This document shows, one piece after another, positions 25,852 to 35,038 of a stretch of 64,000 bases of DNA. The number at the start of each line of letters is the position of its first letter. Position 1 is the first letter of the stretch. The translations under genes were made by a program, and so were the position numbers. Source of the DNA: CAZYAK01 sp964403335 (GTDB lineage Bacteria; Patescibacteriota; Gracilibacteria; Peribacterales; Peribacteraceae); the NCBI GenBank assembly GCA_964403335.1, contig CAYOFI010000001.1:62001-126000 (forward strand), read 5' to 3'. A model generated the notes under the pieces. It was given only the letters and a program-made list of their open reading frames with translations, was not told the DNA's origin and ran no database searches.

Positions 25852-25886
25852 AGTCCTACACTGAGTACATTACTCCTTACATATTC

Positions 25887-26267
25887 ATGAAAGCCTTCCA
25901 CTCGCTCTCCTTCGGTATTGGCTTAGTATCGGGCCTTCTCGCACTTGTGCTCATTTTTGGAGCTATGCGCGCCTTTGGCGGTCCGGCTCGCAGGGGCTTC
26001 CCAGCCGGCGGCGGAAATTTCCAGAATATGCGCGGAGCAAATGGCGCACCAAATACCGCAATGACGGCCGAGCGTTTCGGGATGACAGAAACGGAACTGC
26101 AAGCCGAACTCGACAGCGGGAAAACCATCCAGCAGATTGCCGAGGAGAAAGGCATCGAATTTCCGATGGGCGGGAGAGGCATGACGCCGGGAGGAAACAT
26201 CGCGGCTCGTTCGTCTGCAAGCGGTGCGACGGTTCCGGCTTCTTCATCTTCCTCGGTTTCCCAATAA
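25887..26267 (+). CDS. Membrane-anchored small protein with a GMTE-type helical motif
   Basis: One N-terminal helix (LSFGIGLVSGLLALVLIFGAM) is followed by a Gly/Asn-rich linker, a short motif RFGMTETELQAELDSGKTIQ and a Ser-rich tail. The motif is repeated in many secreted bacterial proteins that resemble DUF2680 or Spy-like helices. It opens the MacA/MacB-type operon, with the MacA gene starting three bases later. A periplasmic role in sensing or assisting efflux is possible but not shown. Confidence 0.65.
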   Translation: MKAFHSLSFGIGLVSGLLALVLIFGAMRAFGGPARRGFPAGGGNFQNMRGANGAPNTAMTAERFGMTETELQAELDSGKTIQQIAEEKGIEFPMGGRGMTPGGNIAARSSASGATVPASSSSSVSQ

Positions 26268-26269
26268 AC

Positions 26270-28291
26270 ATGAATATCTCACGCTTTATTCCCGGCTTTC
26301 TCCGCAGAGCGGTTGGAATGATCGTCCTGCACAGTTATCTAGCAGGTATCGTTGCATCCGCCGTGATCGGCGGAGGCTATTATGTCTTCGCGCTGAACGG
26401 TACGGAGGCTGAAGCCACCACGACCAGTCTTGCACAGGTGGAACGGCAAACGATCGTGTCATCCGTCAAAGCGACGGGCGAAGTCACGTTCGCCAATGAG
26501 CAAGAACTCCGCTTCAACCAAAAAGGGAAAGTGACGAACGTCTACTTCAGGGAAGGAGACCGCGTGACAAAGGGGCAGCTCATCGCCCAGCTCGACACCT
26601 CTTCGATTGCCGCGGATATCCGGCAGGCGCAACTTTCCGTGGCTGCGACGCAATTGCAATTGCAGCAGCTCACCGGCGATAAGGAGAAATCCGTTCTGGA
26701 TGCGGAGAATGCGCTGCGCGAATCCGAGAGGCAGTTCAATGAGGCACAGAATGCTCTTGCTGTGGCCAAGGAGAAACTGCCGACCGATATCGCGGGTGCA
26801 GAACGCACGCTGCAAGAGAAAGAGGCTGCGGTTGAGCAAGCCGAAGCGGCTCTGGCACAGGCAAAAGTTACGACCCTGCAGGATTTGGGGTCGACGGCGC
26901 AAAGCATTCTCACGGAGAGCGAAGATCTGGTGGATTCCCTCTACGGTGTTCTCGTCAATGACGCGAGCGCAAGAAGGAGTACCGGCACCACGCAGGTGGA
27001 AGTCTATTATCGCTTGTACACGGATGTCTCCCAGAGAGACCGGGCCGTCAACGGCTATTACGGTTCCGTGCAAGCAATGGAAAGCATGCGTTCCAAGTAC
27101 GGGAATACCTTGTCTACAGTGACAGACGTGTCCGTTCTCTCCGCGGCTATTGATGATGCTCATGCTCTGGCGGCAACCGTCCGAGCGTTTGCCGATGACA
27201 CGTATCAAATGTTACAGGGAGCTATCGATGATCCGAATGATGTAACGGTCAACGATATCAACGCACTGAAGCAAACTGCCGCATCCGCACGAACGTCCGC
27301 CGCGTCGCTTGTGACGGAAGCCAAGACGGCACAGGCCAGTCTTCTGGGAGGCAAAGACGGTCTGACGAGCATTGCCATCCAGCAGAAAGAAGATGCCCTG
27401 AGCACAGCCCAAAATGCGCTCCTTGATGCGCAGGAAAATCTGGCCGTCCTTCAAACGCAAACGCCCGGTGACTTGGAGCAGCAAGAAGCTGCATTAGTGA
27501 AAATTCAGGATGACTACAAATCGAAACAACTCGCTCTCGGGAACACCGCTAAAAACTCCGACATAACCTATAAATTGAAGCAAAACGATGTCGCGCAGAA
27601 AGCCACGTCCCTTCAGAAAACACAGAAGACTATCGAGGATTATCAACTCAAAGCGCCATTCGACGGGGTCATCCGACGACTTGATTACCAGGTGGGCGAT
27701 AACTTGCTCGATACGGGAGAAGATAAATTCGTGATACTGGAGAATCCGGATTTTCTTGTGATAACAATTTTGCTCGATCAAGTGGATATCGTGCGCGTGA
27801 AAAAAGAGATGGCGGCGAAAATCACGCTGGATGCCCTGCAAGGACAGGTATTCCAAGGAACGATGTATGAAATCAATTCCACTCCCGTCGAAGAATCCGG
27901 CGTCGTTTCCTACGAAGTCTCCATCCGCTTACCGACGCCGAAAGATCTCACGATTCTGTCCGGCATGACGGCGACCGTGGAGATTGAAACGACGAGAAAA
28001 GAAAACGTGCTCGTCGTGCCGAATCTTGCGTTGCAGCGCACGAACGGACAGGCATCCGTGACGCGGTCCGACGGTCAATCGGTTTCCGTTGAAGTCGGTG
28101 CGACGGACGGACGGTACACGGAAATTCTCTCGGGATTGCAGGAAGGAGACAGCATTCTTTCCATGAATGTGACAGCCACGCAGACGCAGGGAAACACGGC
28201 GACGAACTCCACGCAGATGTTCCGTATGGGTGGCGGCGGGGGAGGAGGTGTCCCGCCGACAGGCGGTGGTGGAGGAAATTTCCCACGCTGA
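26270..28291 (+). CDS. MacA-like periplasmic adaptor of an ABC efflux system
   Basis: An N-terminal helix is followed by the biotinyl-lipoyl half motif (VKATGEVTFANEQELRFNQK) and GKVTNVYFREGDRVTKGQLI. A very long alpha-helical hairpin of coiled coils (about residues 110-470) comes next, then the second lipoyl half (LKAPFDGVIRRLDYQVGD) and a beta-barrel. The C-terminus is Gly/Pro-rich. It is 673 residues, longer than MacA of Proteobacteria because of the extended hairpin. It should link the MacB-type transporter to the envelope. No TolC partner is visible, as expected without an outer membrane. Confidence 0.88.
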   Translation: MNISRFIPGFLRRAVGMIVLHSYLAGIVASAVIGGGYYVFALNGTEAEATTTSLAQVERQTIVSSVKATGEVTFANEQELRFNQKGKVTNVYFREGDRVTKGQLIAQLDTSSIAADIRQAQLSVAATQLQLQQLTGDKEKSVLDAENALRESERQFNEAQNALAVAKEKLPTDIAGAERTLQEKEAAVEQAEAALAQAKVTTLQDLGSTAQSILTESEDLVDSLYGVLVNDASARRSTGTTQVEVYYRLYTDVSQRDRAVNGYYGSVQAMESMRSKYGNTLSTVTDVSVLSAAIDDAHALAATVRAFADDTYQMLQGAIDDPNDVTVNDINALKQTAASARTSAASLVTEAKTAQASLLGGKDGLTSIAIQQKEDALSTAQNALLDAQENLAVLQTQTPGDLEQQEAALVKIQDDYKSKQLALGNTAKNSDITYKLKQNDVAQKATSLQKTQKTIEDYQLKAPFDGVIRRLDYQVGDNLLDTGEDKFVILENPDFLVITILLDQVDIVRVKKEMAAKITLDALQGQVFQGTMYEINSTPVEESGVVSYEVSIRLPTPKDLTILSGMTATVEIETTRKENVLVVPNLALQRTNGQASVTRSDGQSVSVEVGATDGRYTEILSGLQEGDSILSMNVTATQTQGNTATNSTQMFRMGGGGGGGVPPTGGGGGNFPR

Positions 28292-28296
28292 CAGCC

Positions 28297-28965
28297 ATGA
28301 TTACCATGCAGAACATCATCAAGGCCTATCCCTTGGGAGATGACCGTCTGGTCGTTCTGAAAGGCGTATCCATTCACATCAAAGAAGGCGAGTTTGTCGC
28401 GATCATGGGGCCGTCAGGATCGGGCAAGTCCACTCTCATGAATATCATCGGTCTTCTGGATACTCCCTCGGAAGGATCGTATGTGCTGGCCGGCCAAGAA
28501 GTGAGCAGTTTGACGGAGAACAAACAGGCGGAAGTGCGCAGCCGGCGGATAGGGTTCGTCTTCCAGTCGTTTAATTTGCTCCCGCGCATGGATGCGTTGC
28601 GGCAGGTGATGCAGCCCTTGCTCTACCAAGGCGTCCATCGGAAAGAATCGGAGATCAGAGCGCGGGAAGCACTCAGCGCCGTCGGGCTTGCGGAGCGCAT
28701 GGATCATAAACCCAGTGAACTCTCCGGCGGCCAACAGCAGCGCGTCGCCATCGCCAGAGCGCTTGTGACGAACCCGGCCATCATTCTTGCGGATGAACCG
28801 ACGGGCGCGCTCGACAGCAAAACAGGGCAGGAAGTGATGGATATTCTGACGGACCTCAATCAGCACGGAAAAACCATCATCATGGTCACGCATGAACCGA
28901 AAGTCGCGGCATTCGCCCATCGCACGATTCACATTGAAGACGGTCTCATTCAAACTGCCGCATGA
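28297..28965 (+). CDS. MacB/LolD-type ABC transporter ATPase
   Basis: Walker A (GPSGSGKST), Q-loop, signature (LSGGQQQRVAIARAL), Walker B (IILADEPTGALD) and the H-loop (VTHEPK) are all present. At 222 residues it is a stand-alone ATPase of the MacB/FtsE group. It starts six bases after the MacA stop and overlaps the permease gene by four bases. Confidence 0.95.
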   Translation: MITMQNIIKAYPLGDDRLVVLKGVSIHIKEGEFVAIMGPSGSGKSTLMNIIGLLDTPSEGSYVLAGQEVSSLTENKQAEVRSRRIGFVFQSFNLLPRMDALRQVMQPLLYQGVHRKESEIRAREALSAVGLAERMDHKPSELSGGQQQRVAIARALVTNPAIILADEPTGALDSKTGQEVMDILTDLNQHGKTIIMVTHEPKVAAFAHRTIHIEDGLIQTAA

Positions 28966-30188
28966 ATATTCTTGAGAACATCAGAAACGCTTTCGGGGCA
29001 ATCAACAGCAATAAGCTGAGGTCGTCGCTGACCATGTTGGGCATCATCATCGGTGTCATGTCCGTGGTGCTGATGATCGCCATCGGACAAGGCGCGCAGC
29101 GCAGCGTGACATCCCGTCTTTCCAGTCTTGGCACCAATCTTCTGACCATATCGCCGGGCAGTCCGTCCCAGACGAACGTCCGTTTTGGCGGAGGCGGTCA
29201 GGGTACTACAGGCGGCCTTCCCAATGACGATGTCTCTGCGATCCGGGAATACGTGACAGGGCTGAATGGAATTTCACCGGAACTCAGCAGTCGCATGCAG
29301 GCCATCGTCGGCGCATTGAACATGAATGCGAATATTCAGGGCGCAACTCCCGATTATCTTCCTGTCCGCAACAGCGAAGTGGCGTTTGGCAGTTTTGTCT
29401 CCGACGAGAATGTCGAACGCATGGAGAAGGTGGCCGTCTTGGGATCGCAAGTCGCCTCGACACTCTTTCCCGATGAACCGAACCCGCTTGGCCGCGACAT
29501 CCGCATTCAAAACCACATCTTCACCGTCATCGGTGTGATGGAAACCAAAGGACAATCGGGATTCCAGAACGTCGATGACATGATTTTCATTCCGCTTTCC
29601 ACGATGCAAATGCGCGTGAGCGGACAGAACACCGTCAGCACCATCGGCGTGTCCGTTCTCAATCAAGAAGATATGGCTCAAAAACAAGCGGAAATCACAG
29701 CCGTGCTTCTCAATGAACATGGAATCACCGATACGGCGGATCAGGATTTCACAGTGCAGAACCAAGCGGATGCCGTGGAAACTCTCAACGAAGTCACGGG
29801 CATTTTCACGCTGCTTCTGGGCGGCATCGCCGCAATCTCCCTGCTTGTCGGCGGCATCGGCGTAATGAACATCATGTTGGTGTCCGTCACGGAACGGACG
29901 CGGGAAATCGGCATACGCAAAGCCATCGGTGCAAAAAAGCGCGACATCCTTCTGCAATTTCTTGTGGAATCGACGGTGTTGAGCTTGATGGGCGGACTGC
30001 TCGGCATCCTCTTAAGCGTCGTCGCATCATGGCTCGTCAAAACTTACGCATCTTTCGATGCGGCAATCACCTTTACTCCCGTGATGCTGGCATTTCTCTT
30101 TTCTCTCGGCATCGGCGTCTTCTTCGGAATGCTTCCCGCATGGAAAGCCGCGAAACTGAGGCCCATTCAGGCGCTGCGGTACGAGTAA
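28962..30188 (+). CDS. MacB-type ABC transporter permease (FtsX fold)
   Basis: Four membrane helices: one near the N-terminus (LRSSLTMLGIIIGVMSVVLM) and three in the C-terminal FtsX domain (about residues 275-400). They enclose a MacB-like periplasmic domain of about 240 residues. It contains the conserved GIRKAIGAKKRDIL coupling segment. Together with the ATPase and adaptor it forms a tripartite mechanotransmission exporter for peptides, antibiotics or lipids. Operon with the two preceding genes. Confidence 0.93.
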   Translation: MNILENIRNAFGAINSNKLRSSLTMLGIIIGVMSVVLMIAIGQGAQRSVTSRLSSLGTNLLTISPGSPSQTNVRFGGGGQGTTGGLPNDDVSAIREYVTGLNGISPELSSRMQAIVGALNMNANIQGATPDYLPVRNSEVAFGSFVSDENVERMEKVAVLGSQVASTLFPDEPNPLGRDIRIQNHIFTVIGVMETKGQSGFQNVDDMIFIPLSTMQMRVSGQNTVSTIGVSVLNQEDMAQKQAEITAVLLNEHGITDTADQDFTVQNQADAVETLNEVTGIFTLLLGGIAAISLLVGGIGVMNIMLVSVTERTREIGIRKAIGAKKRDILLQFLVESTVLSLMGGLLGILLSVVASWLVKTYASFDAAITFTPVMLAFLFSLGIGVFFGMLPAWKAAKLRPIQALRYE

Positions 30189-30214
30189 TCAGATTCTCCT
30201 GTAAAATACGACGC

Positions 30215-30583
30215 ATGAAGAACGACGACGCCACAACACAGCGCATCTACACAATGAGCGTCGCCCGGGTGTATCCGATGTACATCGCGAAGGCGGAGAG
30301 GAAAGGGCGTACGAAACAAGAAGTTGATGAGATCACGCGGTGGCTGACGGGATACACGCAAAAAGGACTGGAGAATCAGCTGAAGAAGGAGACGGACTTC
30401 AAGACGTTCTTCACGGACGCTCCGGAGCTCAATCCCGCGCGCAAGCTGATCACGGGCGTGATCTGCGGCGTCCGGGTGGAGGACATCAAAGATCCGATTG
30501 TGAAGTTGGTTCGGTATCTGGATAAACTGATCGATGAACTGGCGAAGGGCAGGAAGATGGAGAAGATTTTGCGGAAAGGTTAA
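30215..30583 (+). CDS. DUF2200 protein
   Basis: The whole 122 residues match the DUF2200 pattern: RIYTMSVARVYPMYIAKAERKG near the start, EITRWLTGY, LITGVICGVRVE and a C-terminal LDKLIDELAKGRKMEKILRK. The family is cytosolic and without known function. A TAAAAT box ends 7 nt before the ATG, pointing to a leaderless message. Confidence 0.9.
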   Translation: MKNDDATTQRIYTMSVARVYPMYIAKAERKGRTKQEVDEITRWLTGYTQKGLENQLKKETDFKTFFTDAPELNPARKLITGVICGVRVEDIKDPIVKLVRYLDKLIDELAKGRKMEKILRKG

Positions 30584-30712
30584 GCCTCGGGCATATGACG
30601 GTGCAGCGCGTCCTCTGCTACAGACGCGCGCCGGAAGGAATAATTGTGGAACTGGCGGAGAAAATTGAAACGGAATGAACCCCACGAATCATTTTCGGTC
30701 GGCCACTGGCGA

Positions 30713-31624
30713 TCAATTGCACACAAACCCGAAGCGTTTCTGCAGCCGGGCGTTCGCGCGGGAGAGGATGGTCGGGGAATCCCCAAACCAGCGGAGCACG
30801 CGCGCGCAGGTCCGTATTTGGAATGGCGTTTGAGAAGAGACTGATGACACGCGGCTGCTGCTGCGTGACGAAGATGCCGAGCTTCGGGTGGATGACGAGA
30901 GCGATGATGAAAATGAAGCTAGACTTCGGCGCGAGGAAGATGAACGGCTGCGGGGTATATATCCGAAGTCCGAATTATTGGCGTAGAGCAGTCCATCCAA
31001 GATCACCGACGACGGGATGAAAAATCCCGTGAGGTAATTGCCCTCATCATCGGTGCCTTTGGCGACCGCGACCCCCACGACATCCGTCTCACTCACGACC
31101 GGACCGCCGGAATTGCCCACGTCCAAATACGCGTCCGTGCGCATCCAATCCACTTCCGGTCCGCTCATCACCGATCCGGTCGATACTGTTATCTTGAACG
31201 TCGTTTCGCTTAATCCTGCTTTGGGATATCCCAGCACGGCGACGGGATCACTCGGATACGGGTCGGAGCCGAAATCCAGCATGCCGTGACTGCACGAAAG
31301 ATACGCGCGCATGTAGGCGACGTCGTCGTTCAAGTTGATGCGCACGTCGCTTTTTTGAATCGCTTTGTAACACGTATAGTCCACGATTCCTTCAGAAGTC
31401 GTCGCATAGACGCGATGCCAGCTGCCTCCTTCCAGTACGTGCTTGTTGGTGACGACGATCCCTTCATCCACAAAGAAACCGGATCCCCAGCCGGTGAAAT
31501 CGTTTTTTGCGTCATAGTTGGCGATGAAGACGACTGCAGTCTGCATCTGCGGGGTCGGTGTGATTGCGTGGGCAAGGACAGGCACGAGTGCCGAGAGCAG
31601 CGCTATGGCGATGGATGGTCTCAT
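30713..31624 (-). CDS. Secreted trypsin-like serine protease with a Ser-rich tail
   Basis: A signal peptide (ending near AHA) precedes a chymotrypsin-fold domain with the triad readable as TNKHVLEG (His), NDDVAYMR (Asp) and VGNSGGPVV (Ser). A linker of Ser and Arg (SSSRRSLASFSSSLSSS and following) links to a short C-terminal element with two Cys. Length 303 residues. Start taken at 31624, where the signal peptide begins; the longer frame adds 40 unlikely residues. It is probably a DegP/HtrA-type housekeeping or surface protease, but no PDZ domain is present. Confidence 0.85.
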   Translation of the reverse strand: MRPSIAIALLSALVPVLAHAITPTPQMQTAVVFIANYDAKNDFTGWGSGFFVDEGIVVTNKHVLEGGSWHRVYATTSEGIVDYTCYKAIQKSDVRINLNDDVAYMRAYLSCSHGMLDFGSDPYPSDPVAVLGYPKAGLSETTFKITVSTGSVMSGPEVDWMRTDAYLDVGNSGGPVVSETDVVGVAVAKGTDDEGNYLTGFFIPSSVILDGLLYANNSDFGYIPRSRSSSSRRSLASFSSSLSSSTRSSASSSRSSSRVSSVSSQTPFQIRTCARVLRWFGDSPTILSRANARLQKRFGFVCN

Positions 31625-31758
31625 GGTCCATAGCGTACGAGAAATCTCCGCATCAGTCGCGAAAAATGCGAAGGAAAAAATGAGCCGGCACACGTCATTT
31701 TTTGTGTAACGTTTGGACGGGTGGTACGTAGTACATAGTGTCATTCCCTTCTTTCACT

Positions 31759-32136
31759 ATGCGTTACGCCTTCCTTGCTCCTGTCCTCGTTCTCATCTTC
31801 TTTCTATTGACCGCATGCACCGCACCCGGTGCGCCGCAGGCGGACTCAGATGGAACATCGTCGGAAGCGTCCGATGAATCGCTTGCAGGATATCCGGCAA
31901 CGGCTGCACTGGCCGCGCGCGAAGCTCTTGCCGTACGTTTGAGTGCGGATGCCGGAGAGATCACTGTCGAAGATGCGGAACCCCGTGACTGGTCCGATTC
32001 GTGTCTGGGTCTGGGTGGTCCCGCGGAATCCTGCGCGGCGGTCATCACGCCCGGCTACGCGTTCTTGCTGGTGCACGATGGTACGGACTATCACTACCGC
32101 ACGAATAGCGACGGCACTGCTGTGAGGGGGGAGTGA
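31759..32136 (+). CDS. Small lipoprotein with a CLGL/ITPGY motif
   Basis: The leader ends in a lipobox (LLTACTAP). The C-terminal domain contains the pattern DWSDSCLGLGGPAESCA followed by VITPGYAFLLVHDG. This W-S-D-x-CLGL ... ITPG arrangement recurs in small secreted proteins of various bacteria. Two Cys may form a disulfide. Function unknown. Confidence 0.7.
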   Translation: MRYAFLAPVLVLIFFLLTACTAPGAPQADSDGTSSEASDESLAGYPATAALAAREALAVRLSADAGEITVEDAEPRDWSDSCLGLGGPAESCAAVITPGYAFLLVHDGTDYHYRTNSDGTAVRGE

Positions 32137-32138
32137 AA

Positions 32139-32160
32139 AAGGGCCGCTCTCGCAGCCCTT
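32139..32160 (-). terminator. Terminator hairpin for the PepSY gene
   Basis: On the minus strand AAGGGC and GCCCTT arms enclose a 10-base loop and are followed by TTTTT. It lies between the ends of the convergent lipoprotein and PepSY genes. Confidence 0.6.
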
Positions 32161-32190
32161 GTCCTTTCTCTCTCCCGATGATGTGCCAGA

Positions 32191-32595
32191 TCAGCGCTTC
32201 ATGCCGCGGCCTTCTTCGATGTTCGTCACGTTGAAGCCGGCGTCAAATTTCACGGTCACGCGGGAGCCGTCGGACTTCGTCATGTGCGCTTCGTAGACGT
32301 CGCCTTCCGTGTCGGTCTCGACACGATCGATGGTGCCTCCGGGAACGGCGGCGAGTGCCGCGGCGGTCGCCTTGGCGGCGTTGTCTCCCGTCAGAAGCTC
32401 TTCATGCTGACCGTTGGCTCCGACATGCGCAGCCTTGGTGGGATCGATCTGCGTATCCGTCTCGGTCTGAGTGACAGGTGCGGAGGTGGCGGACGAGCTG
32501 CTTGTCTGCGCGCCCGTGACTTGTGCCAGAAGCGGCACGGCGATCACGAGGCTGGTGATGCCGGCGACCGCGCCGACGGCGAATGTGTTCTTCAT
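32191..32595 (-). CDS. Secreted PepSY-like protein
   Basis: A signal peptide (to about residue 29) is followed by a Thr/Ser-rich linker and a C-terminal PepSY-type domain. Its last 70 residues read AAALAAVPGGTIDRVETDTE and YEAHMTKSDGSRVTVKFD, the expected alpha-beta-beta pattern. PepSY domains often inhibit proteases, which may matter as a secreted protease gene lies 0.6 kb away. Length 134 residues. Confidence 0.75.
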   Translation of the reverse strand: MKNTFAVGAVAGITSLVIAVPLLAQVTGAQTSSSSATSAPVTQTETDTQIDPTKAAHVGANGQHEELLTGDNAAKATAAALAAVPGGTIDRVETDTEGDVYEAHMTKSDGSRVTVKFDAGFNVTNIEEGRGMKR

Positions 32596-32707
32596 ACTGC
32601 AAGGGGTGAAAAAGATAGAAATGCATGACTGGTCGCGACTGAGCCCACTCTATGGGCGCGACATTAAGGCATGCATAAGGGCCGGGGCTTGCTGTATCAT
32701 CGCGTGT

Positions 32708-33097
32708 ATGAACTTTCCGTCCGCTCTCAAAAGTATCGGTGCCGTTCTTGCGGGATTTCTCACGGTCTTCATTCTCTCCGTGGTCACGGATGTGATCCTG
32801 GAAACGTTCGGGATTTTTCCTCCTCCGGATCATCCCGAGCAGATGACGCAACAGATGCTCGTGGCGGCGCTTCTGTATCGCAGCGTCTACGCGGTGGCGG
32901 GCGGATATGTGACGGCCAAATTGGCGCCGCGCAACGCGATGAAACATGTGGTGATGCTGGGAATCCTGGGGACGATCGGCGGCATCGCGGGCATTTTCGC
33001 CGGATGGCAGTACGGCAATCATTGGTATCCCATTTTGCTGGCAATCACCGCCTATCCGCTGGTGTTGCGGGGCGGCAAGTTGGCGAAGAGGGACTGA
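32708..33097 (+). CDS. Four-helix membrane protein
   Basis: Four membrane helices (residues about 8-28, 50-75, 80-100 and 105-120) with few polar loops are seen in a 129-residue protein. A TATCAT box lies 7 nt before the ATG, so the message is probably leaderless. The pattern resembles small membrane proteins widespread in bacteria without assigned role. No operon partner. Confidence 0.7.
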   Translation: MNFPSALKSIGAVLAGFLTVFILSVVTDVILETFGIFPPPDHPEQMTQQMLVAALLYRSVYAVAGGYVTAKLAPRNAMKHVVMLGILGTIGGIAGIFAGWQYGNHWYPILLAITAYPLVLRGGKLAKRD

Positions 33098-33102
33098 GGT
33101 TT

Positions 33103-33531
33103 TTATTTGCTTAAGCCCGTCAGTCCTGGCTTCTTCTCCGCGATCTTCAGGACTTTTTTCAGCGCATCCAAATTTACATCCTCGAGTTTTTTGAAGCGGA
33201 TGCAGCTTTTTCCCACGCTCACTTTGCCTAAGTCTTTCGCGTGCGTCTCGGCCAGATATTTGCCGTTCACAATCGAGCAGACGTAGATGCTCACATAGTT
33301 CTTTTGGCTTGCCAGCGAGATGACCGGCCACTCCATCATCTTCTTCATGGAAGAACTTTTGTAGGGGAACGATCCGTATCCCAGCATGTTCGCGGCGAAG
33401 TGCGGCTTGAGCGACGGGGCGTTTTTCTGGATGAAGGCATGCAGAAATTCCATCATCTCTTTGCGCTCCGCGGGGACGGAGGCCATGTACTCCTTTACGG
33501 TTTTCGCCTTCGTGGGTTTGAACATGTTCAT
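33103..33531 (-). CDS. DUF1801/YdhG-like protein
   Basis: Characteristic stretches are KTVKEYMASVPAERKEMMEF, MLGYGSFPYKSSSM and GKSCIRFKKLEDVNLDALKKV. The domain (YdhG/YjbR/CyaY-like) is a small alpha-beta fold of unknown function. I chose the ATG at 33531: a TACAAT box lies 8 nt upstream and the longer open frame (to 34062) is shadow of the neighbouring plus-strand gene. Confidence 0.85.
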   Translation of the reverse strand: MNMFKPTKAKTVKEYMASVPAERKEMMEFLHAFIQKNAPSLKPHFAANMLGYGSFPYKSSSMKKMMEWPVISLASQKNYVSIYVCSIVNGKYLAETHAKDLGKVSVGKSCIRFKKLEDVNLDALKKVLKIAEKKPGLTGLSK

Positions 33532-33539
33532 GGAGGTAC

Positions 33540-33555
33540 ATTGTAGCGCTATACT
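33540..33555. promoter_or_regulatory. Overlapping divergent -10 boxes
   Basis: TACAAT on the minus strand (33540-33545) serves the DUF1801 gene and TATACT on the plus strand (33550-33555) serves the PNPOx-like gene. Each lies 6-8 nt from its start codon, so neither message can have a leader with a ribosome binding site. Only 30 bases separate the two start codons. Confidence 0.6.
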
Positions 33556-33561
33556 CCCGGC

Positions 33562-34029
33562 ATGCACCGCGATCTTGCCGATACGGAAATCGACGATCTC
33601 CTGCAGACGCAATTGTACGGGCATCTGGGCTGTACGCTGCCCGACGGCCGCGTGTATGTCGTGCCGATCACGTTTGTGTACCGGGACGGAATCATCTACA
33701 GCTTTTCGTCCGGCGGACAGAAGATCGATGCGCTGCGCGCCCATCCGTCCGCCTGCTTGCAGGTGGAGCAATATCTGCACGAGGGGTCCTGGCGGAGTGC
33801 CATTGCGTGGGGAACATACGAGGAACTGTCCGACGGACCGCGGCTGACGGCCGCCAGACTGTTGTTTGAAAGATTGGACATGGAAGAGGGAATGGCGATG
33901 TCCCCCCTCTACAATCCGCCTCCGCGCGCGGCGTTTTTGGAAGCCTCGCGCGCGCTCACGGAAAAAGAATCGATTTTCTATTGCATCCGGGTCGAACGGA
34001 AAACCGGCAAACAGGTTCAGTACGATTGA
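33562..34029 (+). CDS. Pyridoxamine 5'-phosphate oxidase-like FMN-binding protein
   Basis: A split-barrel flavin-binding fold is suggested by LGCTLPDGRVYVVPITFVYRD and IYSFSSGGQKIDALRAHPSACLQVEQ. These match nitroimidazole-resistance/PNPOx-like proteins. Length 155 residues. It likely binds FMN or F420/haem-like cofactors, exact substrate unknown. The ATG is 6 nt from TATACT. Confidence 0.85.
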   Translation: MHRDLADTEIDDLLQTQLYGHLGCTLPDGRVYVVPITFVYRDGIIYSFSSGGQKIDALRAHPSACLQVEQYLHEGSWRSAIAWGTYEELSDGPRLTAARLLFERLDMEEGMAMSPLYNPPPRAAFLEASRALTEKESIFYCIRVERKTGKQVQYD

Positions 34030-34046
34030 GTCTTCTTCCCCGCCCC

Positions 34047-35036
34047 ATGGCCTCACCCACAATTCTCTTTCTGGATACAGAAGACGCGGACCGTCCGCTT
34101 GTACGGCAGCATGTCCCGCACGCGCATTTCGCGGATGCCGATCTGCGGGACGCGGAGCTTGTCGCCGCGTGCAAGGACGCGGACATCATTTCCATCTTCA
34201 TCACCACGCCCTTTCCGCGTTCGGTCATCGACAAACTCCCCAAACTCAAACTTCTGTGCACGCGCTCCGTCGGGTATGACCACATCGATACGGACGCATG
34301 CCGCGAGAAAAACATCACCGTGTGCAACGTGCCGGATTACGGGTCGCATGTCATCGCGGAACACGTGTTCGCGCTGCTGCTCTCCGCTCTCCGCCACATT
34401 CGCGAGGGGGAAGAGCGGGTGGAGAGCGGCACCTTCGATTATCACGGGCTCCGGGGCATGGCGCTGAAGGGGAAAACCATCGGCATTCTCGGCACCGGCA
34501 AAATCGGACGCCGGGTCGCGAAGATCGCGCACGGGTATGAGATGCGGATTCTGGCGACGGATCAGTGCCGGACGGTGGACTTGGAAACGGAGCTCGGGGT
34601 GCGGTATGTGTCCTTTGAGGATCTGCTGGGTCAAAGCGACATTCTTACGCTCCATGTTCCGGCCACGCCGGAGACGGAGCATCTGCTGGACGGCGCCGCT
34701 TTCGCGCGGATGAAAAACGGCGTGGTGTTGGTGAATACCGCCCGCGGCTCGCTCATCGATTCCCAGGCCCTGCTCAAGGCGCTGAATGCCGGCAAGGTGT
34801 CCCACGCGCTTTTGGACGTGCTGGAACATGAACAGAACTTCGAAGAGAACAAAGCGCTCATCACGCATCCCCACGTCGTGACCACTCCGCATATCGCGTT
34901 CTATGCGGATGATTCCCTGAAGAGCATGTACGAGGATTGTTTCCGGAGCATCAGGCAGTGGATGGCCGGCACCGAGCCTGAACACCGGATTCGCCCGGTG
35001 AGCGTGGTGTGCGATTTGCCGGGCGCGCGGAGCTAG
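34047..35036 (+). CDS. D-2-hydroxyacid dehydrogenase (D-lactate dehydrogenase-like)
   Basis: The NAD-binding motif GILGTGKIGRRVAKIAHG sits centrally. Catalytic residues are readable as Arg in NTARGSLID, Glu in EHEQNFEENKAL and His in TTPHIAFYADDS. The Glu context and YADDS ending resemble D-lactate dehydrogenases. Length 329 residues. It reduces 2-keto acids such as pyruvate with NADH, helping regenerate NAD in a fermentative cell. It follows the PNPOx-like gene by 17 nt. Confidence 0.9.
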   Translation: MASPTILFLDTEDADRPLVRQHVPHAHFADADLRDAELVAACKDADIISIFITTPFPRSVIDKLPKLKLLCTRSVGYDHIDTDACREKNITVCNVPDYGSHVIAEHVFALLLSALRHIREGEERVESGTFDYHGLRGMALKGKTIGILGTGKIGRRVAKIAHGYEMRILATDQCRTVDLETELGVRYVSFEDLLGQSDILTLHVPATPETEHLLDGAAFARMKNGVVLVNTARGSLIDSQALLKALNAGKVSHALLDVLEHEQNFEENKALITHPHVVTTPHIAFYADDSLKSMYEDCFRSIRQWMAGTEPEHRIRPVSVVCDLPGARS

Positions 35037-35038
35037 CG

